A stretch of 64,000 nt of DNA. Source: Gordius sp. MW1. Lineage: Eukaryota; Nematomorpha; Gordioida; Gordea; Gordiidae. The stretch is from NCBI GenBank assembly GCA_964036665.1, contig OZ038529.1, positions 23,570,060 to 23,634,059 on the forward strand, read 5' to 3'. A model generated the notes under the pieces. The model searched no databases, was not told where the DNA came from, and worked only from the letters and a program-made list of their open reading frames with translations. Both the position numbers and the translations under genes were made by a program. Positions 10,401 to 22,165 of the stretch are shown here, piece by piece; the stretch's first letter is position 1, and each line of letters begins with the position of its first letter.

Positions 10401-13001
10401 TCACGTGGTTTGGGGACCACGTGCTATGGCGTCGAAAGTAAGGGCCGAGGCTCGGCGCAGGGTTCGAAGGAGGAGGAGCCCTAAGTCGTCCGACGACGAC
10501 TGTTCGGTACATTTCGTCGGGCCGGATAAACTTTCGACTTGGTCTACTATAAGTCGAAATCGGGTCGTGATTTGTTCGTCGTGATCGAGACGCGACAAGG
10601 CGTCTACGCAATTTCGCGCCAAAAGAATAAGGAGCTCGAAAAAAATGGGGGCGGGAAAATGATGAGGAGACCAACCCTCGAGGATGTCGAGGCTTGTGCA
10701 AAGTTTTTCGTGGGCCGTGCGATATATTTCGAAAGGCGTTTTGCCCTCCCTGCCTCGGTCTAGGGTTAAGTTGGTGTGGATGCCTATTATCAAATAAAAA
10801 TTTACACCAAATTTGAAACTAACTTATTTTATTCATATCAAAGGCTTAAGTTAATAAATTATGTCACTAAAAAGATTTACCGGAAATCAGCTGATCGATA
10901 GTGGAAGAGAATGGATAGTGGTGGCGTTCGTGATTTGGTCGGACATTGCTCGTATCGTCGCGATTGCTAGCCAACTTTGGTATCGATTCGTAAATATCAG
11001 ATTTGTTTCCAGCCAACACTAGCTGTTGTTGTTCGTTCTTTTTTTCACGTAGTAAAATGACAAATATGATTTTGGAAAGAGTGCAAAAAGTTATGGGAAA
11101 CAAATGAATACCCCCCTCTCCCCTTCCACTATTAAATCCAAATGTACATGGGCGTAGCCAGCATTAGAATTAGGGGGGGGGCATAATGTTTTGGAGGGGC
11201 AAAATGATAATTATCATAGGTTTCAGCTTTGTTTTATAAATTTATTAAAAAATTTGGGATTTAGTGGGGGACAGCCACCCCTCCCTGCCACCCCCTGAGT
11301 TACGCCCGCCCATGCAAATATAAATAAAAACAAAATTTGGTCTCGGGCGGGGTAAGTGAAAAATCAAATTCAACCAACGGTCATTATTTAGTTGCTATTC
11401 GGATATTCGAAAATAAAATTCCTATTCCACAATTGGAAATTTCACTATTACAAGCCCAAGATGGGCATGACTAATCAGGACAGGAACTTAATTATAATCA
11501 AAATGCATGGGCGTAGCCAGGGGTGGCAGCTGCCCCTTTTAAATCCCAAACTTTGTTAAAATTTATTAAAATTATGGCAATAAATTAAATTTAGCCCACC
11601 ATATTTCCCATTTCGGCCAATCGGCTTTTGACTAAAAGCACGGCTCTCAGCATAATTCTCAGCTGTTGTTGCTGCATGGACTTTCGGTCTAAATCTTCTC
11701 GCTCCCCGTCGAAGTTATTTTTCAAAATGGCTCCCGTCACTTGGCGGAAGGAACGAACCAAAGTCGAAAGTCGACGAGGTAGCGTACCGCCGCCCCGCCT
11801 CGTACCTTCTTGACGACGGTGAGCCAAGGCACGGGTCACGTGATCTCGGCTCGACTCCACTACGCCCAAAATAGAGCCCACCTCTAAGGCGTACTTTGCG
11901 GCGGCCGTACCAACGCGCGGGTCGAGGGCCATCCGAATCAGCTGATCTCGGGCCGACCCCAAAACGGTACAAAAACGGGCGTTTAGGTACGCTAGGGGTA
12001 TTGAGAAAATTTTAAGCATGGGGTGCATTTGATGTTTAGTTTATATTGGGGTCTCCAGCGACCCCAGTCTTGTATAAAGGAAAATGAGATCGTTTTTGTT
12101 CGTTGCTTTATCACCATCATTATTATTATTATTATTATTAACTACTTAATTTTAAAATCTCCTCAAGTCTAAATACACTAACTCTAATAGATATTCAATT
12201 TAGTGTCATCCTATTTTGTAAATCATATTCCATTCATTTTTTAATGGTTGGGGTTGGGGTATCTCGAAACCCCAAAAATCTATTACAAAGATCATACAAG
12301 CCCGGCCCCCATCGGCCAAGCAACTGTCGTATATTTAGTTCGGACGCAAGGGCTTAATGTAGTTTTTTTAAATAATGTATATCCCCTTTTATATTTGATT
12401 CCATTATATTGGATAATCATAATACTTATCCAACATAAACAACGAAAATAAAAGTCAGAATTTTTCGGAAATTTTAACGAAATTACAACTTAAAAACCAA
12501 AAAAGCATCATTTCGGGCATGGCCAAGCTGACACTTAAAAAGGTTCGGCCGGGCAATGCCGTTAGCAAGTCAGACCGGGCCGGGTTCATCAAAATAAATT
12601 GAACAATGCTGACCTCTCATCTTTATAACCAGGGCTTGGGGTCTCAGAAACCCCAAACTTACGTATTCATTTTATATTATTGTCAACGGATTTTTTTTAA
12701 ACAAATAACTTTTAGTCGTTAAAAAATTGTACCTTCTCCTTCAGGATAATTTTCATTTTCCCCTCTATCTATTGCATCTAGCAGGTCAGTACATAAATGG
12801 GTAAGTTCCGAATCGACGGGAGGCGACTTTATAAAGAAGCAGGGCTTTTGGGGCGGATCCCGGCTGGGGGGTGTGGGAGGAAGAGCTCGTGGTGGTGAGG
12901 GAACAGTTGATACCTTTTGGGGAATGGGAGGCGTATAGGAAGATGGGATGGACGATATACCACTACTACTCCTTCGGGTAGTCTCACCATCCCCGATCAA
13001 A
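10401..13001 (-). CDS. Unidentified multi-exon gene, proline-rich then helical, 3' end (four exons)
   Basis: Four GC-richer blocks join in phase on the minus strand: A 13001-12733, B 11991-11600, C 11022-10881, D 10783-10401 (stop TGA). Acceptors end in AG. Donors are GTACAA, GTGGGC (weak) and GTAAAT. The phases fit: A ends on one base and B supplies two, B ends in phase 0, C ends on one base and D supplies two. A has SH3-ligand-like prolines (TPPIPQK, RALPPTPPSRDPPQKP). B (about 130 aa) is rich in predicted helix (AAAKYALEVGSILGVVESS, LVRSFRQVTGAIL). C has a tyrosine motif NKSDIYESIP. D is a second helical block (FFELLILLARNCVDALSRL). About 395 codons in total, and the 5' part was not found. 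The layout suggests a signalling scaffold, but I recognise no family and assign no function. Two family 2 MITEs sit in the intron between B and C. Confidence 0.6.
11147..11314. mobile_element. MITE family 2 copy in intron of the unknown gene
   Basis: The left end is CATGGGCGTAGCCAG and the right end is TACGCCCGCCCATG. Flanks CAAATGTA and CAAATATA match at 7 of 8 positions, consistent with an 8-bp target duplication. Confidence 0.85.
11503..11585. mobile_element. Truncated MITE family 2 copy (left half)
   Basis: CATGGGCGTAGCCAGGGGTGG, then AAATCCCAAACTTTG and AAAATTATGGC, are the family left half. The right half is missing, and the copy stops next to the 3' end of exon B of the unknown gene. 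Confidence 0.75.
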
Positions 13002-14091
13002 CTAAATCCCCACAAAAAAATATTAAATTCGAAAAAGTAAGATATTTTCTTGAAAATTGAGATAAAATATAAAATTTGAAGTGACTCTATAGGAAACTTT
13101 TCATACTTATTGTGGGAAATAAACCTCTATGAGTTTTAAAAAATTTGATTGTAATCAATAAATTCTCAATTTTGAAATTAGGCCACAATTCAATATTCTT
13201 AATTAATGAGGTGATCATTAACATAGGCATATGGGAATGTTTTTTAAATACCATGTTATACCTCAATTAAAAATATTTTTCAAATTAATCTTTCACAACA
13301 AAAAATTTAAAGCACAAAATTGCCAAAAGTAATAAAAATATATATGTTTTAAAACAATCTATTGTGTAATTTATAAAAGAGTGTAGTCTTCTGTAAATAA
13401 TTGGGGTAACAAATTGCTCATAAAAGTAATGCCCTAGGGTTATATTATTTGACATAACAATCATACATGTAGAATGACCAAGTTTTAGATAGTACAAAGT
13501 CTATTGGTTGGTAACTTTAACTTGCAGATGTTTCAAAATGGAATGTATTATTTACATTTTCTCTCCATTTACTATCAAATTTAATTAAACCTAAATATTA
13601 AGAATACAAATCAATAACTATTTAAGAAAAACAGGGTTGATTGGATTGAATAAATCCTGATTACTTCAATTATTTGCAGATCTATGTAAAAAAATTAGGG
13701 TCAACATGTATTAGAAAAAAAAATCCAATACAAACTTAATAATTAAACCTATCATAGAATTCAATAAAAACTCTACTTAAATCAAATTATGATTTTTAAA
13801 AATGCTTTATAAAGATATCATATATTATTATAAATTTAAATTGCAAAATTAGATTAAATCAAATTATTTAGAAGTAGTTATCATATAAAAATATAATTTT
13901 ATAACTAAATACAATAATAACAATAAAATTTTAATTAACCTTGATTTTGGAATGTCATATATTAAGAGAGAACAATCGCTTTTTCTGTATTTTGGGTTAT
14001 CGTACATCTAAACTAGATTAAGCAATAATGAGAAGATATTTGAAAATTTTAAATCCCACCATATGATTTTTAAAGCAATTTCACGAATCAT
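13002..14091. other. AT-rich stretch, no gene seen
   Basis: Upstream exons of the unknown minus-strand gene would be expected here, but nothing in this very AT-rich sequence reads as a supported exon. Confidence 0.5.
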
Positions 14092-14472
14092 GTTCAAAAT
14101 AACGACAGTATAACGACAACCATAAAAAATTAGTATTTAATATATTAAGTATGTATAAATTGCTTTTATATTATTACATATAGTTTATTATATACACTTA
14201 ATTATATAGCACCCTTTACCAGACTAACTTGTAATACTTAATTATATAATTTAGTATTGAATATATTTCAAGCTATACTCCTCATGGAATGCACAAGTAT
14301 ATAACACTTAATAAGATTAAGTAATTTTATAATAACTTTTCTTTGTTAATTATATAACTTAGTGTTTAATATATTATAATAAGTATGTAGAAATTGCTTA
14401 TATATAATTCTATATATTTATTATATACGTATAATGGTTGTCAGTATTATGATATTGTCGTTATTTTGAACA
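14092..14472. mobile_element. Small non-autonomous TIR element
   Basis: The left end TTCAAAATAACGACAGTAT and right end ATATTGTCGTTATTTTGAA are inverse repeats, and the match continues weakly inward (GACAACCAT / ATGGTTGTC). The interior is AT-rich with no coding. No clean target duplication is seen, so the superfamily is unknown. Confidence 0.65.
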
Positions 14473-14828
14473 GAAGCGAATTTCACTCGAAACGTTGTTG
14501 TAGGAAAATCCAAAATAAATAATCATAATACAGAAATACATAATTGATGATGTAAATTTCATAAAAAACTTCTAATATTGATATATAAGAGCAAAGCTAA
14601 GAGATGATTATACTAAAAAGTGCTAGATTTTTTGCAACTAAATAAGGTGTTTACAATTTATACACACATCAAATCAATAATAGCCAAAAATTAAAGAAAA
14701 TGTAAGATTATATATGTATAATAATATATATATACAATATGTATATAAATATATATATAATGTATAGAACAAATAAATCTCTCGCAAATTAGATTTGAAT
14801 TGAATATAATATTTCTTGTTTATAAAAT

Positions 14829-14838
14829 ACATATGTAG

Positions 14839-14869
<31 letters not shown>

Positions 14870-14885
14870 ATTATATATATGTATA
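14829..14885. repeat. AT dinucleotide microsatellite
   Basis: Runs of TA/AT interrupted by TTA and TGTA, inside a wider AT-rich tract beginning near 14710. Confidence 0.8.
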
Positions 14886-15175
14886 TTATAGAGAGCTTAT
14901 TTTTCTTAATAACAAGATAAATTGATAAATATGCTTAGGGAGTATAAAACTATAATTTCAGATAACATTATGTGACATAAACAAGAAACTTGTCACTAGT
15001 ATATTTTTACTAAATCTCAAGTTCTCCTATTATTTGTACGGCTATGTAATTTGTTGAAAATGAATGGTAACCAAGCAAATAGTGGATTAGGCCTTCCATA
15101 TTGATGCCTTAATTGACAATTTTGGAAATGTTAAATTGTTATTAGAATTAGATTATATCGTCTCTATCTCATTTA

Positions 15176-15394
15176 ACCTCGAGAGCATTCGTGGGGTACC
15201 ACGGACCCCACGATAGTTATAAACTTAAATATAAAACGCATTTAAAAGCGAATTGATCTGGCCTTTTCAGTAGCCTAATATTTTACCAAGAACTATGTTT
15301 GAGGAAATTTTTATAACTTTTGGCCCACTACTTTTTAAAATATAGGATCTTTTTGGCCATAGGGGTCCTGGGTACCCCACGAATGCTCTCACGT
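15176..15394. mobile_element. Palindromic element with TIR GAGAGCATTCGTGGGGTACC
   Basis: The left arm CGAGAGCATTCGTGGGGTAC at about 15180 is matched by the inverse GGTACCCCACGAATGCTCTC at about 15371-15390. A further diverged arm (GGAATGCTCTCGAGGGTTAAC) lies at about 16913-16933. The hAT at 15559-16689 may therefore be nested in a larger copy spanning 15176-16935. Confidence 0.7.
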
Positions 15395-15558
15395 AAGTTT
15401 TTTTCTGTTGGAAAAATTGTATGTATTTTTTTTCGTTTGATGATATCTTCTTCTATTTGTGTTTTTAATACATTTTGAACATTCTTTTAATAAAAAATCA
15501 CGTTTATTTTGATTTACTTTAAGGTATATGATGTCAAGAGGTAAAATGAGGGGAAGCT

Positions 15559-16689
15559 TAGAGGCCTGCACGGGCGGCCCGAGGCCCGGCCCGGCCCGGG
15601 CTCGGGCCTTAAAATTTTAAGCTTTAAAATTCCGGGCCGGGCCGGGCCTAATTTATAAATTATAGGCTGGCCCGGAATAATTTAGAAGAGTCTAAGTAGT
15701 CTTTTATTCTGTTTAAAACAATCTATAATATTTCAAAAAATTAATTACAAGTTATTGAATCTGTTAAACACTCATTTATTCATTTCACGCTTATTCTTAT
15801 ATACAAACAATTAAGTATGGAACAAAAAAAATCTACTGCTAATAGATGAAAGTATTCAGAAAGAATTTTATAAAGTAAAAGAAAATCGTAGAGCAAAGAG
15901 TGAAGTATGGAAAAGATTATAAGAAAATAAATTTTGTTTTTTGTAAGATTTGCAGGAATGTGTTATCCTATAATTCCTGCTCATCAGGCAATATTTATGT
16001 TAGTTTTGATAATGCTTAATATGGAACACCTATCTCCAAAAACATAACTGCTGAAGAAGTCCAGGAAAATAAAAATTGGAAAATAACCTATGCAAGCCAC
16101 TTTTAACAAAACTTACAAATCCTGCAAAAATCAAAAAAGGTCTCATATCTTCAATAGCCCAATTTTGTTGAATGGATATGGCATGAAACATCTTCTATGA
16201 AGAAAGAGGTAGAGGAAAATGAAGTTGACACCAACACAAAGTTAAAGATCAATGAGAAAAAAATAAAATTATCGGATTGGTCGAAAGACCACAGTGGTCA
16301 TTTCCAGCGCTTAGCCCTCTTGTTTGTAAGATTTTTTCGACAACTGATTTGGCCTCGAGTGAGAGGTGTTTTTCGTCAGCTGGCCGCATTTATGAAGAGC
16401 GGAGAACAAATCTAAAGCACGGAAATTTTTGATGCCTGTATTTTTTGCATCAAAATAATTTTTTATCCATTTAAAAATTTTTTATGTGCGTTTTATTATT
16501 TAATAAAATTTTTTACCAAAATCAAGTTTGATTAAGTTTCTGCAATTACCAAAATTCCGGGCCGGGCCCGGGCCGGGCTCGGGCCTTGTTTTTAAAGATG
16601 CTAAAATACGGGCCCGGGCCGGGCCTATTTACCCATTTTAATTTCGGGCCCGGGCCGGGCCTTAAAAAAATCGATTTTGCAGGTCTCTA
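15559..16689 (+). mobile_element. hAT transposon (GGCCC-ended), internally deleted, perfect 8-bp TSD
   Basis: The left end TAGAGGCCTGCA and right end TGCAGGTCTCTA are inverse repeats flanked on both sides by GGGAAGCT (15551-15558 and 16690-16697), a perfect 8-bp hAT target duplication. GGGCCGGGCC repeats crowd both ends. At about 16300-16440 the plus strand encodes a fragment of the hAT C-terminal dimerisation domain (STTDLASSERCFSSAGRIYE, then ERRTNLKHGNF). At 1131 bp it lacks most of a transposase and has stops and frame changes, so it is a non-autonomous relic. The identical duplications suggest it is not very old. Confidence 0.9.
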
Positions 16690-16935
16690 GGGAAGCTCTA
16701 AAATAACCAAAATAAAAATGGGGGTCCAGAAAATCGTTAATAAGTTTTGTAATGTTGATTAGATTCATATCAAAGTTTATACCATCAATCTTAAGATCTT
16801 TATAACACATGTTTAAAATTTGAAAGGTTTAAAAAGAATACTTTAAAAGTTATAAGAAGTTAAAAAATGGGGTCAAATATACCCCATGAATTCTCTCGCG
16901 TTCAGGATTTTTAGGAATGCTCTCGAGGGTTAACT

Positions 16936-19526
16936 AACTAAAGACACTATAAGATATTAAATTAGTAGTTAAAACCTTTTTAAATTAATCTATAATTATT
17001 ATTTAAATAAGTAAAATTGAATTTTTTTTAATGTTTAAGTGATAAGTTGGCTGGCTGTGATGCTATAATATATATACCTAAGATATATTCATGAGACGTC
17101 TAATCGTTATTGATTCTTACACAAATAGGACGCTTTTTAAAGCGTTTACGCTAAACTTTTAAATTCATAATTACTTAAATAACACAGGTCTGCAAATATT
17201 AATTTTGTGATTGTATCCCGTGATCTGACTATTAATTCTGAAAGAGAATTTAACGCTGAAAAATAATATGTTTTTATTTTTACCCTTGTCTTCCAGATTT
17301 TATGATAATGAGGCTAAAGGTGCAAAAAATGGCATTTTATGGTTATTTTTTCTTGTAGACCTGTGTAATTAATCAAAATACTTTTATACATATATATAAG
17401 GCGTTGGAAAATTTTTATTACAAAATAAACTAGCAAATAATGGAAAAATTTATTTCATGCCATATAACCATAAACTAAGTCTATGCTTATTTTTGCATTT
17501 TCGGGAAGGAGGATCGTCACTTGGCAGTCGGGCACTTTTTTTAGGGTTTAAGGAACAACTACTTTATGCTTTGCGGACCTTTGGGATGATAGAATTTGAT
17601 TTTTCTTAGAGGGTTTCCGTTGAATGGCCGGGAGTTATACCTTATGTCTTAGAATATGAGATTCGAGAATAATGTCGACTCTAGAAATACAATATTTCTA
17701 AAGATTTAAACTTTATTTCTCTAATTAATATATCATCAATTTCGAGGTGACTTGGATACAAAGGTGATGGGGGGAGGGGGTTCAGATACGGAAATATTAG
17801 CAAGTTCGGTTGGGAATATAAACATCCTCACACTACACGCTAAGGTTATAACAATTTAGTTCAATATTCGATAAGGGAAATGTTTTCCCCCGATTAGGTC
17901 AAGGGAAATCTTTTTCTGTGTAAAGTATTAAGTAAAAGTGTTCTGCTAAAGAAGTAAAACATTCTGATTCTTTTTGATTACAACGGGCCTTTTATATCCT
18001 TCACCCTATGGCTCCAATATCCGAACTCCTTTAGTTTCTTTGACCTATTTTTCGGCACCAAGTTTAAATTTATAGTCCATCGCTTCTAAGGATTTTGGAT
18101 TCTTCTCGTGACATTTTTACTTCATTGCTCCTTCTCTCGGGCTAACTCTGATTTATCGTCTGTTAGTTTCAAGGAAAGGATTTTCGATAACGTACTTACG
18201 ACCTTAGCCCATCTTTCAGAGTATTAATATATAACGCACCGCTTTTCCTCTTAGGCGCATTCCTTATAAGGTGCGCAGCCCTGGCCCAGTCGTTGTTGGA
18301 GAAATAACACTTATAACCTATTTTTATTGCGTAATACGCCATACCAAGATAAAAGATAAAAATGTTAGAAAACTTTGATAAGTTGGGCCGAGAATTACGA
18401 CCTCGAGACGGAACGATACGAGTTTTCTTAGCGAGATCTCGGCTTTATAATTTGTATTTAAGCATCATAATCATAATATAGTGAATTTAGTTGTGTAATT
18501 TTCAATTATGTAATTCACATATAGGATATTAAATTTAAAATATTTTTGGACCTTCGTTATTGGGTATTTTACACATCCAATAGCCGCATAAAGTTTATGT
18601 GTCAATAATTTTAGCTGTCAAATAAAATATAAGTGGCCCTTAGGGCATTTAAATACGTTTTTTGATATTTTCATTGGATATTTATATCCTTTCATTCATA
18701 TATAATCCGAACATATAGACTTCTAATAAGTTCTGATGAATTAGTACAAATTACTAAAGCGTTTTCTAATTTCGCAACAAATACATTATCTGTCTGATGT
18801 GAGAATATTTTAAATGGGTGCTATTTAATCAAATTAATTAATCTATATCGTTTTTATACTCACTTTACTTCATCTTTATTTTTTTAAACTTCATCTTCTC
18901 CTTTTTTCCCAAAAGAAGATGGACCATAAGTGTCCGAAATATCGCGTTTCATTTCCCTCTACTCACATTATCAATCCTATTTAACCGTTTTTATACAACA
19001 ATATTCAGATAAACGGATTGACAATTCTTAATCATATAAAATTAGCTAAAATGGCCTAAAAAATAATAAGCACGCCACGGTTTCTAAGCCCGCCAAACGA
19101 ATGCCTTCAAAAACTATAATTATATCATGTGTCTATCAGGAGTTTGTTATGCTTGAACTCATGGTACACCTCTAAAATTCTGAACCATAAAGCACATTAT
19201 GCATTGCCATTACATCCTATTACATTGAAAAGGCAGGTGGTTTCTAATCCACATAAAACTCTGTGCGATTTCGCACTATATCAAAATAAATGAGCATAAG
19301 CTTTATTAATATAAAAAACCTTATTGCAAAAATGGATCAAGTATCTATTTGGGACATACCAAGGGGTCTATTGCTTACTTTTTAAATGTAAAAGTATTTG
19401 CTATAAAATTACATTACATTTATCAAAAAACTTAAAACTTTTAGGATCCTATTAAATAAACAATACAATTTATTGGTTTTTTTACAACGGTGTAATGTGT
19501 GCAACAATGTACTTATGTTATGAGTA
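16936..19526. other. Gene-poor stretch
   Basis: No exon, RNA gene or element boundary could be supported. The part from about 17480 to 18470 is less AT-rich than its surroundings but is broken by stops in every frame. It may be old transposon debris. Confidence 0.5.
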
Positions 19527-20189
19527 GAGCTGTTAAAGTTCATCTTAATTATGAACTAGTTCTCAAGTTCATATTGAAAATAAAATTGGTTCAAGTTCAA
19601 ATTCAGATTTTTTCTAAAGTAACTAGTTCAAGTTCATTTCATAGTTCAGTTCATTAAAAAAACAAATTATAGAATAATCCGATTAGACGGGTTTTTGAAA
19701 AACGTTTTATCTGATTAAAAATCAGTTCTAAATCCGATAGGCAATTTTAAAATTATATGAATCGAATTTTTATTGATGATTGAGTTTTTTAAACTTATTA
19801 TTGTTTATTTAAAATTGGAAATATTCCATTTTAAAATCTAATTTAATAAACATTTATCATATATCAACAAGCTTATTTTACAAAACTAGATTAGCTATAT
19901 ATTTTTGAAAAGAATTATACGTGTAAAACTTTTCATTTCAAACATTATAATATATAATAGTAACTGATAATAGAAATCAGGGGGAAGATGGGAAACTTCA
20001 ATAATTTATTATTTTCAAAATTGTCATTTAATAAAGATGAAAGTTTATCCACAAAGAGAAGTTTTTCTAAACTGAACAGTCTTACAACGGGAGCACTTGA
20101 TTGAATATGCAAACGTTATATTTAATAAAAATTTGTTTCAAATGGGGTAATTTATTATTTATATTAAATGAGGTATTCATCATTTTAAT

Positions 20190-21350
20190 TGCTATGCAAT
20201 TTATGGGCTCGTTTTTTGGTGTCCGTCCGTCCGTTGTATCCTCCCTATCTATTTGCATTGGGTATATTAGGTTATCGCTTTTTTAAATTAATGCATGAGA
20301 AAGAGGTGCCCCACCCCTCATCTCTATCTCCCTCGGTGTGTTATATATAAGATTTTTTAAATTATCTATTATATAATAAACATAAATAAAAGTTGTTTAC
20401 TTTTAATTGCTATGCAATTTAACTAGTTATATAATAAACATTAATAAAAGTTGTTTACTTTTAATTGCTATGCAATTTAACTAGTTTTTTAGTTAGAATC
20501 CCGGAGTTTTTTTTGACTCTTATGATTGTTCTTGTTACTATCATTGATAATAAGAATTTTTGGCCGTCCGCTGGCTCCTGACCGTTGGAAAAAATGACCA
20601 TTGGCCAAAATGTGATTCGAAAACTTTTTTTTCGTTTTTTTTTGACTATTATGAATTTATATCCACTTTTACCGTGTCCTGGCTGCTGACCAATGGAAAA
20701 AAATGACCATTGGCCAAAATGTGATTCGAAATTTTTTTTTCTCGTTTTTTCTACTCTTATGAATTTATATCTACTTTTACCGTGTGCTGGCTGCTGACCA
20801 ATGGAAAAAAATGACCATTGGCCAAAGTGAGCATCAAAATTTTTTTTTCCGTTTTTTTGGCTATCATTGACTTATAGAGTATCTGTTGATACTGACCAAT
20901 AGAGAAAAAATGACCATTGGCCAAATTTTTGATTTTTTTAATTAAAAATTGTTCAAATTCAACAAAAAATTTCTCCCAACAATTCTGCAAGTTCTTAACA
21001 TTGTGATGTTTTATAATATAATGTTTGTTAGACCCATAATCACTAAAGGCTATAAAAACTAATGTAATACGCAACTAGATGCAAACACTAAATCTAACCA
21101 TAACCCTTGCCTATATTACATTTTGCCTATATTAAATTTTGCCTATAAATGGAAAATTTGTATAAATAATTAATTAATCATTAGGCATTTAATACCCCCT
21201 TATAGGCATTCTCGGCCCTTCCCACCTTTCTCGCCCATAAATTGCATAGCAAATATGATACATTTATACGAAGTACAGATGAGTCGTCCCCCTTCCCCCC
21301 CCCTCTTCCCCTTCCCTTCTCCCCCTTCCCACGAGGGCCGAAGGCCCGAG
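20190..21350 (+). mobile_element. Dispersed repeat, copy B, nested in a hAT element; Helitron-like ends
   Basis: hAT coding stops at about 20190 and resumes at about 21350, which sets the ends. Read on the plus strand, the element begins with the palindrome AATTGCTATGCAATT followed by TATGGGCTCGTTTTTTGG and GTCCGTCCGTCCG. It contains three tandem units of about 115 bp (20515-20900) carrying CTGCTGACCAATGG and TGACCATTGGCC. It ends with hairpin GGGCCGAAGGCCC and CGAGTT. Against the related empty site at about 50850 there is little or no target duplication, only an A/T-rich junction. Hairpins at both ends without duplication recall Helitron-group elements, but no CTRR end or Rep/helicase coding is present. 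The class is an inference. Confidence 0.7.
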
Positions 21351-21561
21351 TTTTTTATAAAGATTTCAATGATTTTTTATTCGAGTTATCACGTCTGATA
21401 TTTAGGAAATCCAACCCATTTTAAGTGTGAGGGTTAACATTTTCTGCATCTAGTGGCAATATTGAATTTATTGCCTTCAAAATTCTATACTCTTCCTCTC
21501 AATTTTTTAGCATATAAATCACAAAAATTAAATAAATGATTCTTACTGACAATAATACAGC

Positions 21562-21715
21562 CATGGGGGTAGCCAGCATTCAAATTAAAAGGGGCATTAA
21601 TGATTTAAGGAGGGGCAAAATGATCATTATTTGAAATTTTAGTCATAATTTTAATAATTTTTGGATTTAAAGGAGGGCAGCCGCCCCTCCCTGCTCCCAC
21701 TTGGCTACGGCCATG
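21562..21715. mobile_element. MITE family 2 copy, nested in the hAT relic
   Basis: The left end is CATGGGGGTAGCCAG, the right end is TTGGCTACGGCCATG, and the interior pattern is that of the family. Confidence 0.85.
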
Positions 21716-22165
21716 AAATCAGGCTCGTTTGTTGTTATTTTCTATAATATTAGGCGTGTTTAATAAATTTAGAGGTTTATTTCTAAATGAATGTGTATGA
21801 TACATGCAAAAATATATTAGATCAACGAGATGGCATAGAGCTACGAATTGAAATTGTATTGAATTTTACAATTTTCATGGTGATTTTCTGGATGTCAAAG
21901 AATTCGTTGAAATAGTGTGTAATTCTTGTTAATAAAAACAATCAAACCCGACTTATAAATTCATTTTAAAAAATAATTTATATGATGAACTAGTTCATTT
22001 ATATTGTAAAGTTCAGAATATTAAAAAAGTAACTAGTTCAAGTTCAACTTTTAAAAAAACGAACTGGTTCAAGTTCATAGTTCAATTTTTGGAAAGGTAA
22101 CTAGTTCAGTTCAAGTTTAGAATAAAGTGAACTAGTTCTTAACAGCTCAAGTTATGTTATGAGTA

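Larger units (their letters stand above)
19527..22151 (-). mobile_element. hAT element relic (GAACTAGTTC family), split by nested repeats, 14-bp direct flanks
   Basis: The ends are GAGCTGTTAA (19527) and its inverse TTAACAGCTC (22139-22148). Palindromic GAACTAGTTC-type arrays lie inside both ends (19550-19640 and 21985-22140). TTATGTTATGAGTA occurs directly outside both ends (19513-19526, 22152-22165). The minus strand has hAT C-terminal coding related to the copy at 49468-51515: GLDFLNIRRDNSNKKSLKSL at about 21420-21355, and LPHLKQIFIKYNVC at about 20155-20105. The gap between those two blocks is exactly filled by dispersed repeat copy B. A family 2 MITE is also nested at 21562-21715. The coding is dead. 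Confidence 0.85.

Noticed and set aside
17480-18470. Less AT-rich block that might hold a gene
   Set aside because: Stops in every frame, and no motif or phase-consistent splice chain was found.
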